Assembly (NCBI GenBank): GCA_018716485.1
Contig: DVJY01000016.1
Span: 1 to 51,294, forward strand
Length of the DNA stretch: 51,294 nucleotides
Reading direction: 5' to 3'
Source of the DNA: Candidatus Scybalocola faecipullorum
GTDB taxonomy: Bacteria; Bacillota; Clostridia; Lachnospirales; Lachnospiraceae
Both the position numbers and the translations under genes were made by a program. The notes below the pieces were generated by a model that worked only from the letters and a program-made list of their open reading frames with translations, did not search any database and was not told where the DNA came from. Below, in pieces: positions 41,595 through 50,399 of this stretch (its first letter is position 1; the number at the start of each line of letters is the position of its first letter).

Positions 41595-42292
41595 GTATTA
41601 TCCTCCCCTGAAATTGACGGAGCGTTTTTAATAAACAATTCTCCGTCTCTGATCATTACAATGCGTTTGGCGTGGGCGGCAATTTCTGAATCATGAGTAA
41701 TCATAACAACCGTAACGCCTTCATCATTAAGACTTTTAAAAAGATCCATGACCTGACTGCCTGATTTGGAATCTAATGCGCCGGTGGGCTCATCGGCCAA
41801 AAGCAGTTTCGGATTATTGACAATAGCGCGGGCAATCGCCACTCTTTGCTTTTGACCGCCGGAAAGCTGTGTCGGCTTAAAATCTACGCGATCAGAAAGT
41901 CCGACCCGTTCCAAAGCTTTGAGCGCCATCGCTTTGCGCTGCTTTTTCCCGATGCCGGCATAACTCAGCGGCAAGGCAACATTGTCCAAAGCACTCTGCC
42001 GGGGCAGAAGATGAAAACTTTGAAAAACAAAACCGATGCTGTTGAGGCGAAGATCGGACATGGCGCGGTCTTTATATTCGAGTACATCTTTGCCGTCAAA
42101 AAGGTAAGTTCCTGAAGTCGGGCGATCCAGACAGCCGATGATGTTCATCAGCGTGGTTTTGCCGGAGCCGGACGGCCCCATAATTGCAAGATATTCTCCC
42201 TTTTCGACATCTAAAGAAATATCTTTTAACACGGGAACACTCATTTTTCCCTGATCATAATTTTTAAAAATATGTTTTAATTCAAGAATCAT
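41591..42292 (-). CDS. MacB/LolD-type ABC transporter ATP-binding protein
   Basis: This 233-residue ATPase has Walker A MGPSGSGKTTLMNI, signature TQLSGGQKQRVAIARA, Walker B LLLADEPTGALDSKSG and the switch His in VVMITHDSE. It belongs to the lipoprotein/macrolide exporter class. It lies between the two adaptor genes, overlapping the large one (ATGA), and energises the permease encoded at 38196-39509. Confidence 0.96.
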   Translation of the reverse strand: MILELKHIFKNYDQGKMSVPVLKDISLDVEKGEYLAIMGPSGSGKTTLMNIIGCLDRPTSGTYLFDGKDVLEYKDRAMSDLRLNSIGFVFQSFHLLPRQSALDNVALPLSYAGIGKKQRKAMALKALERVGLSDRVDFKPTQLSGGQKQRVAIARAIVNNPKLLLADEPTGALDSKSGSQVMDLFKSLNDEGVTVVMITHDSEIAAHAKRIVMIRDGELFIKNAPSISGEDNT

Positions 42293-42312
42293 AGTTAAAG
42301 CCTCCGATCGGA

Positions 42313-43704
42313 TTAATTCGATACCGTATCGTCGGCACCGCCGTCAACATTGATACCGTCATCGATCATAGCGCCGTCATCGATCATAGCGCCGTCATCG
42401 GTCATAGCGCCGTCATCGGTCATAGCGCCGTCATCGGTCATAGAACCGTCATCGGTCATAGAACCGTCGTCGATCATGGAGCCATCATCAGTTATAGCGC
42501 CGTCTGATGTGTTATCTTCGGTGTAGGTTGCCTGAGACATATCTGTTGTACAGCTGAGACCATTTTCAAAAGAAGGCATCGGCCATGCAATATAGTCATC
42601 GGCAGTCAGACCGGAAAGCACTTCGTATTCGCAGAGTTCAGAATCATAATCGCCGAGGGTGACTTCGCGCTTTTCCAGACGGTTCTTTGAATCCATTACC
42701 CATGCATAAGCGGCGTTGTCCTCTAAGACAAAATAACCTTCCATGAGCCACAAACCTTCTTTGGCTTCAGACTGGCCCGCATCGGGCTCTATGTAAACAT
42801 GCTGGCCGAGAATTAAATCAGCCGATGCATCTTCAAGTTCAACATAAAAATTGTAGTTGCTGGACTGTTCGCTGTCGGATGAATAGTAATAGACGTTGGA
42901 ATCGTTTTGAGCAGGTTCTGTCTCAATGACGGAAACTGTTCCATTCCATGTAGTATCTTTGTCAATACGGGAATGGATAATAACCGGCTGTCCTTCGTAC
43001 AGAGAACGCAGATTTTGTTCATTGGCTTTGCCTTTGATTCTGTAATTGCCGGTGGCAATAATGGTCATAAACGGCGCGGAATTTCCAAATTCGTCAGTGC
43101 CTTCAGAATTGATTGACTGAACAGCGCCGGCAATTTCGCTGACGACAGTGGCATTATCGAGAGATGCTCTGATCTGCTCAATCTCAGCCTGTTTGCTTTT
43201 TTTGTTGTATTCGGCTCGACGGACATCGTTTTGCAGCGACTGAATTTGGGTCGTATAAGAAAGCTGGTCATCCTGAGGAGCCTGCTGTTTTTCCTTCTCC
43301 ATCTGAGAAATTTGAGTATAGAGCGCGCTGATATCGTTATTTAAACTTTCAAGATCGAGCTGTGCCTGACTTAATTCCAGAGAAATGGCATCTGTGTCAT
43401 AGGAGAAGAGGGGTGTGCCGGCGCTGACCTCATCGCCTTCTTCTACAAAAATTTCTTTGACTGTTTTATCGCTGTTTTTTTGAATTTCAAGAGTTTCCTG
43501 CGGGTCGACAACGCCGGTATATCTGTTTAAAACACCCAGATTATTGCCGGTACCGGTCAATGAGCCGACAGATTCAACATAAACGGTGCCCTTGGAAGAA
43601 TCCGGGCCGCTGTTTCTAAAAACCGTAAAATATAAAATAACCGCGGCAGCAAGGACGACGACTGCGGCAATAACGGCAATCAAAATTTTCTTACTTTTTT
43701 GCAT
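42313..43704 (-). CDS. HlyD/MacA-type adaptor with Asp-rich C-terminal repeats
   Basis: This protein of about 463 residues has an N-terminal anchor (ILIAVIAAVVVLAAAVILYF), a lipoyl half (IFVEEGDEVSAGTPLFSYD), a coiled-coil hairpin (~105-170), a second lipoyl half (VSEIAGAVQSIN) and beta-barrel regions. The last ~60 residues contain eight tandem hexamers of the type DDGAMT/DDGSMI, encoded by an 18-nt DNA repeat. ATG at 43704 has GGGAGG 10 nt upstream; a TTG six codons earlier would include that site. It is the first gene of the export operon. Confidence 0.92.
   Translation of the reverse strand: MQKSKKILIAVIAAVVVLAAAVILYFTVFRNSGPDSSKGTVYVESVGSLTGTGNNLGVLNRYTGVVDPQETLEIQKNSDKTVKEIFVEEGDEVSAGTPLFSYDTDAISLELSQAQLDLESLNNDISALYTQISQMEKEKQQAPQDDQLSYTTQIQSLQNDVRRAEYNKKSKQAEIEQIRASLDNATVVSEIAGAVQSINSEGTDEFGNSAPFMTIIATGNYRIKGKANEQNLRSLYEGQPVIIHSRIDKDTTWNGTVSVIETEPAQNDSNVYYYSSDSEQSSNYNFYVELEDASADLILGQHVYIEPDAGQSEAKEGLWLMEGYFVLEDNAAYAWVMDSKNRLEKREVTLGDYDSELCEYEVLSGLTADDYIAWPMPSFENGLSCTTDMSQATYTEDNTSDGAITDDGSMIDDGSMTDDGSMTDDGAMTDDGAMTDDGAMIDDGAMIDDGINVDGGADDTVSN
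42356..42499. repeat. 18-nt coding tandem repeat, eight units
   Basis: Eight contiguous 18-nt units of the form CCGTCATCGGTCATAGCG, with few differences, lie in the 3' part of the adaptor gene. Copy-number change by slippage would keep the frame and alter only the length of the acidic tail. Confidence 0.93.
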
Positions 43705-43737
43705 ACAAACTTTTCCTCCCAATAAAGTGTTTGCTCC

Positions 43738-43746
43738 ATTATATCA
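43738..43746 (-). promoter_or_regulatory. Extended -10 promoter of the export operon
   Basis: On the minus strand TGA-TATAAT (43746-43738) forms an extended -10 about 34 nt before the first adaptor's ATG. A TTGTCA at 43771-43766 is too far (22 nt) to be a normal -35, a spacing seen with activator-dependent promoters. Confidence 0.55.
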
Positions 43747-43919
43747 TGGATGATGGCAACAAAAATGACAAGTTCATGTAAAATTCTTACAATTTCATTA
43801 AAGTCATATAACGATTTCTGGCGATTGGTGCAGACAGATAAGTAAGAGTACATCTTATGTTTCAATAAACAGAGAAACAAAAAATTATTTTATGAAAAGT
43901 TTATAAAATAGCTGAATTA

Positions 43920-43953
43920 TTAACATAACAAAACAGGGATTCTATGTTAAAAT
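43920..43953 (+). promoter_or_regulatory. Promoter of the kinase/regulator pair with inverted repeat
   Basis: An extended -10, TGT-TAAAAT (43945-43953), and a weak -35 ATAACA (43925-43930, 17-nt spacer) are overlapped by the inverted repeat TTAACATA (43920-43927) and TATGTTAA (43943-43950), centres 23 bp apart. It may be the operator of the encoded response regulator. Confidence 0.55.
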
Positions 43954-43983
43954 GTATACAGTAAAATAGAGTAGGTGAGCATA

Positions 43984-45474
43984 TTGAAAATATTGACAAA
44001 AATTAAGATATTTTATGTGGTACTGTGTATCATACCAATTTTTTTAATGGGGCTTGCCGTGATTCTGATCAGTACGATGGGGATGAATGCTATTCAGGAA
44101 AAATATGGAATTGGAAGAGGCGGTGGGATCAGTTCCTATTATAATCCATTTGTAATGCTGCAGAATATGACGGAAACTATTGATAAAAATTTGGAAGAAA
44201 CCATGGAGGATAATCCGGATCTTTTGGAAAATATAGGGTATCTTGAAGATATAAACAGCGAACTGAGTAAGTACAGTTCATTTCTCGTTGTCAAAAAATC
44301 CGGAGAGATACTGTTCCTAGGACAAAACACGTCAAATCCGTCGGAAGTGATTGATGAAGCGTATTATGATATGAATATAGAAGAAGGAAATTTGGTTATT
44401 CTTAGTGAACATCCATATCATATGAGACAAAAAACTTTCAGGTTTGGCGATGGCAGCATTGGTGAAATTTTCATCATGACAAATATAGAACAATTGATGC
44501 CGAGAATACAGTCAGCAGCGATACAGGTGCTGATGGTCATCGGCCTTATTTTCGTATTTGCAGGGGCGATGCTTGTCTTCTGGCTTTACAGAAGCGTAAT
44601 CCGGCCGGTGGGAAGATTGAAGATGGCTGCTGAAAATATAAAAGAAGGTAATCTGAACTTCAGTATACAGGCGGAAAAAAATGACGAGATCGGCGAACTT
44701 TGCACGGCTTTTGAAGAAATGCGCGTCAAGCTGAAAGAGCAGATTGAAATTAGTATGCAGTACGAAAAAGACAACAAAGAATTAATAAGTAATATTTCTC
44801 ACGATTTAAAAACGCCGATCACCGCCATTAAAGGATATATTGAAGGGATTATGGATGGCGTTGCCGATACGCCGGAAAAACAGGAGAAGTATTTAAAAAC
44901 AATCTATACAAAAGCGACGGATATGGAGCATTTGATTGAGGAACTTTTTCTGTTCTCGAAGCTGGACAGCAATTCCATAGCCTATTCCTTCCAAAAGGTA
45001 AATTTAAATGACTATTTTAATGACTGCATAGAAGAAATCAGTATGGATTTGGAACGCCGGAATATTGGTCTGGGCTTTTTTAATTATGTCGATAAAAACT
45101 GTGTGATTATTGCGGATCCTGAGCAGTTAAAGAGAGTTATTATTAATATCGTCGAAAATTCAGCAAAATATATTGAAAATCCCAGAGGACTGATCAACAT
45201 CCGCCTGCATGACGAACCGGAATTTATACAGGTAGAAATCGAAGATAATGGCAAGGGCATTGCGCCGGATGAACTGCCATATATTTTTGAACGCTGCTAC
45301 CGTACGGATTCTTCAAGAAATTCGTCTAAAGGAGGCAGCGGTCTCGGGCTTTCCATTGCGAAAAAGATTGTTGAGGAGCATGGCGGACGTATATGGGCTA
45401 CCAGCAAAGTCGGTATAGGTACAAGCGTCTGCTTTGTCCTTAGAAAATATGAGGAGAACAGAGTTTATGAGTAA
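43984..45474 (+). CDS. Membrane sensor histidine kinase
   Basis: This kinase of about 496 residues has a first helix near residues 8-30, an extracytoplasmic sensor region of ~150 residues, a second helix at ~180-205, HAMP (PVGRLKMAAENIKEGNL), the phosphoacceptor motif SNISHDLKTPITAIKGYIEG and an ATPase domain with IVENSAKYI, DNGKGIAPDELP and GGSGLGLSIA. TTG at 43984 has AGGTGA 5 nt upstream; GTG at 43975 lies inside that site. It overlaps the response-regulator gene by 8 nt and is divergent from the export operon, whose substrate or damage signal it probably senses. Confidence 0.94.
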   Translation: MKILTKIKIFYVVLCIIPIFLMGLAVILISTMGMNAIQEKYGIGRGGGISSYYNPFVMLQNMTETIDKNLEETMEDNPDLLENIGYLEDINSELSKYSSFLVVKKSGEILFLGQNTSNPSEVIDEAYYDMNIEEGNLVILSEHPYHMRQKTFRFGDGSIGEIFIMTNIEQLMPRIQSAAIQVLMVIGLIFVFAGAMLVFWLYRSVIRPVGRLKMAAENIKEGNLNFSIQAEKNDEIGELCTAFEEMRVKLKEQIEISMQYEKDNKELISNISHDLKTPITAIKGYIEGIMDGVADTPEKQEKYLKTIYTKATDMEHLIEELFLFSKLDSNSIAYSFQKVNLNDYFNDCIEEISMDLERRNIGLGFFNYVDKNCVIIADPEQLKRVIINIVENSAKYIENPRGLINIRLHDEPEFIQVEIEDNGKGIAPDELPYIFERCYRTDSSRNSSKGGSGLGLSIAKKIVEEHGGRIWATSKVGIGTSVCFVLRKYEENRVYE

Positions 45475-46159
45475 TAAAATTTTGATTATTGAAGATGAAG
45501 TCAGTATTGCAGAACTGGAAAAAGACTATTTGGAATTGAGCGATTTTGAAGTGACTATCGAAACGACAGGTGATCAGGGGCTGGCAACAGCGGTGAGAGA
45601 AGATTTTGATTTAATTATACTTGATCTGATGCTGCCTAATATGGATGGATTTGAAGTATGCAGGTCAATACGAGAAGTCAAAGACATACCGATTCTTCTT
45701 GTTTCTGCAAAAAAAGAAGATATCGATAAGATTCGGGGCCTTGGCCTTGGTGCTGATGATTATATTACAAAGCCGTTCAGTCCAAGTGAACTTGTGGCCA
45801 GAGTGAAAGCCCATTTGGCGCGGTATGAGCGTCTTGTCGGAAGCAATATTCATAAAAATGAGGTTATTGAAATCCGGGGACTAAAAATTGATAAAACTGC
45901 ACGGCGTGTTTATGTCAATGGCGAAGAAAAGGCATTTACAACGAAAGAATTTGATCTGCTGACCTTTCTTGCGGAAAATCCCAACCATGTTTTTACGAAA
46001 GAGGAATTATTTAATAACATATGGGACATGGAATCCATCGGAGATATTGCCACGGTGACCGTGCATATTAAGAAAATCAGAGAAAAAATCGAATTTGACA
46101 CGTCAAAGCCGAGATATATTGAGACTATTTGGGGCGTCGGATATCGGTTTAAAGTCTGA
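45467..46159 (+). CDS. OmpR-family response regulator
   Basis: This 230-residue protein has a receiver domain with LIIEDE, phosphoacceptor Asp in LIILDLMLPNMDG, LVSAKKED and the conserved Lys in DDYITKPFSP. A winged-helix DNA-binding domain follows (FTTKEFDLLTFLAENPNHVF, then VTVHIKKIREKI). ATG at 45467 has GAGGAG upstream. It is the cognate partner of the overlapping kinase and a likely regulator of the divergent export operon and of its own promoter. Confidence 0.96.
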   Translation: MSNKILIIEDEVSIAELEKDYLELSDFEVTIETTGDQGLATAVREDFDLIILDLMLPNMDGFEVCRSIREVKDIPILLVSAKKEDIDKIRGLGLGADDYITKPFSPSELVARVKAHLARYERLVGSNIHKNEVIEIRGLKIDKTARRVYVNGEEKAFTTKEFDLLTFLAENPNHVFTKEELFNNIWDMESIGDIATVTVHIKKIREKIEFDTSKPRYIETIWGVGYRFKV

Positions 46160-46196
46160 AAAAATCGGATAGGAGATGATCACCTATCCGATTTTT
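46159..46196. terminator. Bidirectional terminator between the response regulator and degV
   Basis: A 14-bp perfect stem, AAAAATCGGATAGG with CCTATCCGATTTTT, encloses a 9-nt loop. A and T runs on both sides serve both convergent genes. Confidence 0.95.
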
Positions 46197-46209
46197 ACGC
46201 TTTTTGATT

Positions 46210-47079
46210 TTAAATATCCAGTTTTTTTGTACAGGCGATAGCCAATGCGCCCGGGCCGATATGGCAGGCGACACTTAATGAGAGCGGATTGACGAGTACA
46301 TTGTGTCCCGGGAATATTGTTTCAAGTTCGCTTTTTAATTCATTGGCCATAGCATCATTAGCTGTATGGGCGATGAAAATGTGCATATTGGAAGCTGTGT
46401 CATCGGAACCGAAGCGGTCTTTAAAGTCTTTCTTGATCGCATTGATCATCATCATTTTAGCCTGCTTCATCGTGCGGGCTTTAGCAAAAGCATCCAATTT
46501 GCCGCCCTGAATTTGCAGGACAGGCTTAATTCTTAAAAGTGTTCCCAAAGCGGCTGCAGCAGGCGTAATGCGCCCGCCTTTTTTCAGATATTTTAAGGTA
46601 TCTACAGTAATATAAATACTGGAATCAAATTTGGTATCTTCCAGAACCTTTTTAATCTGTGCGCCGTCATATCCCTTTTCGGCCATGGATATGGCTTCCA
46701 TAACAGACTGTCTTAAGGTAACAGAAATTCTTTGATTATTCACAACAAAAACTTTGCCTTCATAGTCAGCGGCAAGCATTGTGGCGGTGTCGCAGCTGCT
46801 GCTTAAACCGCTGGACATGGGGATATGGACGATCTGATCATAGTCTTTAAGTAATTGATCCCATAAGTTAATGACATCTTCAGGTGACGGCTGAGAGGTA
46901 CTGATATCAGCACCGTCGCCCAGCTTTTGGTAAAATTCTTCCTGGGTCAGATTGATATCTTCAAGAAATGTTTCATCAGAAAAGTTAAATGGCATAGGGA
47001 GGACAAAAATGCCCAGCGCTTTGCCTTCACTTTGGGTAATTCCGCTGTTGCTGTCTGTCATTATCGCAACTTTTTTCAT
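46210..47079 (-). CDS. DegV-family fatty-acid-binding protein
   Basis: This 289-residue two-domain protein has AIMTDSNSGI near the N-terminus and HIPMSSGLSSSCDTA near residue 87, the Ser/Thr-lined lipid-binding positions of DegV (FakB-like) proteins; LKKGGRITPAAAALG and LRIKPVLQIQGGK follow. FakB proteins present fatty acids to the kinase FakA; no fakA is nearby. GGAGG lies ~11 nt before the ATG. Confidence 0.92.
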   Translation of the reverse strand: MKKVAIMTDSNSGITQSEGKALGIFVLPMPFNFSDETFLEDINLTQEEFYQKLGDGADISTSQPSPEDVINLWDQLLKDYDQIVHIPMSSGLSSSCDTATMLAADYEGKVFVVNNQRISVTLRQSVMEAISMAEKGYDGAQIKKVLEDTKFDSSIYITVDTLKYLKKGGRITPAAAALGTLLRIKPVLQIQGGKLDAFAKARTMKQAKMMMINAIKKDFKDRFGSDDTASNMHIFIAHTANDAMANELKSELETIFPGHNVLVNPLSLSVACHIGPGALAIACTKKLDI

Positions 47080-47115
47080 AGATTAAGCTACCTCCGATCG
47101 ATAGATTGTTATTCA

Positions 47116-47144
47116 ATATTAACACTTTATCCAAAAAAAGTAAA
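47116..47144 (-). promoter_or_regulatory. Promoter of degV
   Basis: On the minus strand, -35 TTTACT (47144-47139), a 17-nt spacer and -10 TAATAT (47121-47116) lie about 36 nt before the degV ATG. It is back to back with the prfC promoter. Confidence 0.65.
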
Positions 47145-47157
47145 CAGGGAAAACTAC

Positions 47158-47187
47158 TTGACAAGGCGGATTTGAACAGACTATAAT
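47158..47187 (+). promoter_or_regulatory. Consensus promoter of prfC
   Basis: A perfect -35 TTGACA (47158-47163), an 18-nt spacer and a perfect -10 TATAAT (47182-47187) lie 84 nt before the GTG start. A second TTGACA occurs at 47196 without a matching -10. Confidence 0.88.
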
Positions 47188-47271
47188 TATTTAGTTTGAC
47201 AATATATTGATTCATAAAACATAAAAGGCGGTCTTTTGACCTGCAGGATATATAGAACAGGAGGCAGTGGA

Positions 47272-48864
47272 GTGTCCAAATTAGTTGAAGAGATTCAAAG
47301 AAGAAGAACCTTTGCGATTATTTCCCATCCCGATGCCGGAAAGACAACGCTGACAGAAAAGTTTCTCCTTTACGGCGGAGCAATCAATCTGGCCGGCTCA
47401 GTCAAAGGCAAAAAGACGGCGAAACATGCAGTTTCTGACTGGATGGAAATTGAAAAAGAGAGAGGTATTTCTGTAACATCATCCGTCATGCAGTTTAATT
47501 ATGACGGTTACTGCATTAATATTCTTGATACGCCGGGACATCAGGACTTCTCAGAGGATACGTACCGTACACTGATGGCAGCAGATTCAGCTGTCATGGT
47601 TATCGATGCTTCAAAAGGTGTTGAGGCGCAGACAATCAAACTTTTTAAAGTATGTCTTTTAAGAAATATACCGATTTTTACCTTTATTAATAAAATGGAT
47701 CGGGAGGCGAGAGATCCTTTTGAACTGATGGATGAAATTGAGTCCATTCTCGGCATCAAAACATGTCCGATCAACTGGCCGATCGGAAACGGTAAAGATT
47801 TCAGAGGTGTTTACGACAGAAAAACACAGCATATCCATGCATTTACGGCATTTGCCAATGGACAGAAGGCGGTGGATGATCATGATCTCACGCTGAATTC
47901 ACCGCAGCTTCAGGCAGAAATCGGCGATACTTTGTATGAACAGCTTTTAGAGGATATTGAACTTTTAGACGGCGCTAGCGATGAGTTGGATATAAAAAAA
48001 GTATCCGCCGGCAAACAGTCGCCGGTATTTTTCGGCTCGGCGCTGACAAATTTCGGTATCGAATTGTTTTTAAATTATTTTCTTGAAATGACATCGCCGC
48101 CGCTGCCGAGAATGTCCGATGCGGGAGAAATAGATTCGTTCAGTCCGGATTTTTCTGCTTTTGTATTTAAAATTCAGGCCAACATGAACAAAGCGCACCG
48201 TGACCGTATTGCATTTATGCGCATTTGTTCCGGAAAATTTGAGGGCGGCATGGAAGTCTATCATGTTCAGGGCAATAAAAAGCAAAAGCTTCTGCAGCCG
48301 CAGCAGCTGATGGCACAGGAACGAAAAATTGTCAATGAAGCGTATGCAGGAGACATTATCGGCGTATTTGATCCGGGTATTTTCTCCATCGGAGATACTT
48401 TATGTGTACCGGGCCAAAAATTTGCTTTTGAGGGTATTCCTACATTTGCGCCGGAGCATTTTGCAAAAGTCCGTCAGGTGGATACGATGAAGCGGAAGCA
48501 GTTTGTGAAAGGTATTTCTCAGATTGCGCAGGAAGGCGCGATTCAGATTTTTCAGGAATACAATACCGGTATGGAAGAAATTATCGTCGGTGTTGTCGGC
48601 GTTCTCCAATTTGATGTTTTAGTCCACCGGCTGAAATCAGAATACGGTGTAGAAATCCGTATGGAGCCGATGCCGCACGAGTATATCCGCTGGATTGAAA
48701 ATAAAGATGAGATTGATCCGGCAAAGATTATCGGAACTTCAGATATGAAGCGCATTAAAGACTTAAAAGGCAATCCGCTGCTCATTTTCGTTCACAGCTG
48801 GGCAGTGAATACAGTGCTTGATAAAAACCCGGGACTGAAGCTTTCAGAATTCGGAAGATGGTAA
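47272..48864 (+). CDS. prfC: Peptide chain release factor 3
   Basis: This 530-residue translational GTPase recycles RF1 and RF2 after peptide release. G motifs are SHPDAGKTTLTEKFLLYGG (G1), ERGISVTSSVM (G2), LDTPGHQDFSEDTYR (G3) and FINKMDREARDP (G4). The SVKGKKTAKHAVSDWM segment is typical of RF3 rather than EF-G, as is the length. The start is GTG at 47272 with GGAGG at 47260-47264. It is a single gene with its own promoter and terminator. Confidence 0.97.
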   Translation: MSKLVEEIQRRRTFAIISHPDAGKTTLTEKFLLYGGAINLAGSVKGKKTAKHAVSDWMEIEKERGISVTSSVMQFNYDGYCINILDTPGHQDFSEDTYRTLMAADSAVMVIDASKGVEAQTIKLFKVCLLRNIPIFTFINKMDREARDPFELMDEIESILGIKTCPINWPIGNGKDFRGVYDRKTQHIHAFTAFANGQKAVDDHDLTLNSPQLQAEIGDTLYEQLLEDIELLDGASDELDIKKVSAGKQSPVFFGSALTNFGIELFLNYFLEMTSPPLPRMSDAGEIDSFSPDFSAFVFKIQANMNKAHRDRIAFMRICSGKFEGGMEVYHVQGNKKQKLLQPQQLMAQERKIVNEAYAGDIIGVFDPGIFSIGDTLCVPGQKFAFEGIPTFAPEHFAKVRQVDTMKRKQFVKGISQIAQEGAIQIFQEYNTGMEEIIVGVVGVLQFDVLVHRLKSEYGVEIRMEPMPHEYIRWIENKDEIDPAKIIGTSDMKRIKDLKGNPLLIFVHSWAVNTVLDKNPGLKLSEFGRW

Positions 48865-48880
48865 AATCATACAGAAAAAT

Positions 48881-48920
48881 ATTCGGCGGAGAAGCTGTTG
48901 GCTTTTCCGCCGATTTTAAG
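48881..48920. terminator. Terminator between prfC and the phosphatase gene
   Basis: A 13-bp stem, TCGGCGGAGAAGC with GCTTTTCCGCCGA (one G-T pair), is followed by TTTTAAGATTTT. The A-rich left flank would also serve the convergent gene. Confidence 0.9.
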
Positions 48921-48940
48921 ATTTTAATATGAGACGTATT

Positions 48941-49717
48941 TTAAAATAAACTTTTTCCTTCCCATTGAGTACATTTTAAAACGCCCATTAAATCAGTGAT
49001 GGTCGGTGCAATATCGCATAAATTGACAGGCGGTATTTTCGCATTTGCTTTAAAAGACGGCCCGGTAAAAGTGACCGGAATGAGCATGTCCTCTGGGATG
49101 TCCATGCCGTGCAGCCGTTGATGGCCGCCGTGATCCGCAGTAAAAATGATGGTATAATTTTTTGAAAATGTATTAAACATGCGCTCAATCTGATCAAAGG
49201 CGAGACGGCAGGCATCCATATATTGAGGTGTCATCCAGCCGATGCGGTGGCCGATATCGTCTGTAAAGCCGAGGTAAATGAAAGCAAAGTCCGGACGTTC
49301 CGCCGGAATATCGCGGATCGCCTGCTGGGTGACCATCATATCTGCTTTTTTATATGTATTTTTCTCGCCTGAATATAAGTAGCTGCAGGCTAAAGATGCC
49401 GGGCGTCCGATATCTCTCAATTCTTCCCAACTGTAGAAAAAAGCACATTTTTTTCCGTATAATGCCAACTGTTCAAAAAGTCCCGGAATCGGACGTACTT
49501 GAGGCATATAAGTATTTGTCGTCGTCCCGTGCCGGTCAGGAGTAACGCTGTGAAACAATGAAACGTGGGCCGGCAGTGTGACCGGCGGAAATACAGATGT
49601 CCCTTCCAATGTATAGCTGCTTTTCGATAAAAGTTCTTTGACAAACGGGTGTCCGCACTGCATCATGGCGTCAGGACGGAGGCCGTCGGCAAGAATCAGC
49701 AAAACCTTTTCATCCAA
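48941..49717 (-). CDS. Alkaline-phosphatase-superfamily phosphodiesterase/phosphatase
   Basis: This protein of about 258 residues is of the nucleotide pyrophosphatase/phosphodiesterase type. Metal ligands and nucleophile are visible: LILADGLRPDAM (Asp), PPVTLPAHVSLFHS (nucleophile Thr), GFTDDIGHRIGW (Asp, His) and FTADHGGHQRLHG (Asp, His), with a final His/Asp region near IAPTITDLMG. No signal peptide is seen. The start is taken as TTG at 49717 because GGAGG lies 7 nt upstream; longer versions run into non-coding sequence and contain that site. The substrate is unknown. Confidence 0.88.
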   Translation of the reverse strand: MDEKVLLILADGLRPDAMMQCGHPFVKELLSKSSYTLEGTSVFPPVTLPAHVSLFHSVTPDRHGTTTNTYMPQVRPIPGLFEQLALYGKKCAFFYSWEELRDIGRPASLACSYLYSGEKNTYKKADMMVTQQAIRDIPAERPDFAFIYLGFTDDIGHRIGWMTPQYMDACRLAFDQIERMFNTFSKNYTIIFTADHGGHQRLHGMDIPEDMLIPVTFTGPSFKANAKIPPVNLCDIAPTITDLMGVLKCTQWEGKSLF

Positions 49718-49769
49718 AAATATCCCTCCAAATTTAAAAACTGATTTAAAAATACCATAAAACAAGATG

Positions 49770-50399
49770 TGCGTCAATTTGATTACAGGCCTTACAGGCT
49801 GTTTGCGGATTTCCAAGGAGAGTATTTTTACGGGTCTTAATAATTTGAAAGTACACACAATTTCGGATGTCCGCTATGATGAGTTTTTTTGTTTTACCGA
49901 TGCAGATGTGAGTGAATTGTTGAGTTTTTATGGTTTGTCTTCTTAATAAAAACGAGTGGTATGATGGATATCGATTTGGCAATGTGGATGTGTATTGTCC
50001 TTGGGATGTGATTAATTATTGCGATGCCCTTTTAGCGGATCCGTATGCAGAACCGGAAAATTATTGGGCGAACACCAGTGGAAATGATCTTATTCGCCGC
50101 CTGCTAAGGAAAGCAGATCAGACCACACGGGATGAAGTTGATCGTTTGATTAATGGGGAAGCAGTCATAAAGTCTATATTGAACTGGTGAAGGATTGGTT
50201 TGAGAAAACTACGATGGCGGATTCGGAAAGAATTCACCGCTTCTGCGCAGCTTTCCCGGCAGAGGATGCGGACGGGATTCAAGATATGCTTCATGATTAC
50301 CTTTGGGATTCTATCAGCATACGGGATACGGCAGTCCGAACGAATATAAAAGAGAATTTTTACCATGGCATGCTGCTGAGGCTTTTGCGGAGTCAGTGA
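49770..50399 (+). pseudogene. Decayed AAA-ATPase-like / PD-(D/E)XK nuclease family gene
   Basis: Three collinear fragments in different frames match one protein family of gut anaerobes (N-terminal AAA-ATPase-like, C-terminal PD-(D/E)XK). Fragment 1 (to the stop at 49946) reads GCLRISKESIFTGLNNLKV. Fragment 2 (~49948-50190) reads NEWYDGYRFGNVDVYCPWDV. Fragment 3 (50187-50399) reads DWFEKTTMADSERIHRFCAA and ends MLLRLLRSQ. The ATP-binding N-terminus is missing, a frameshift/deletion separates fragments 1 and 2, and an internal segment is lost between 2 and 3. No promoter or start is seen. The gene is dead. Confidence 0.82.

Noticed and set aside
42356-42499. CRISPR array
   Set aside because: The units are contiguous 18-mers without spacers and lie in frame in a coding region; no cas genes are present.
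47196-47201. Second TTGACA upstream of prfC
   Set aside because: No acceptable -10 lies 16-18 nt downstream, and the promoter at 47158-47187 is far better.
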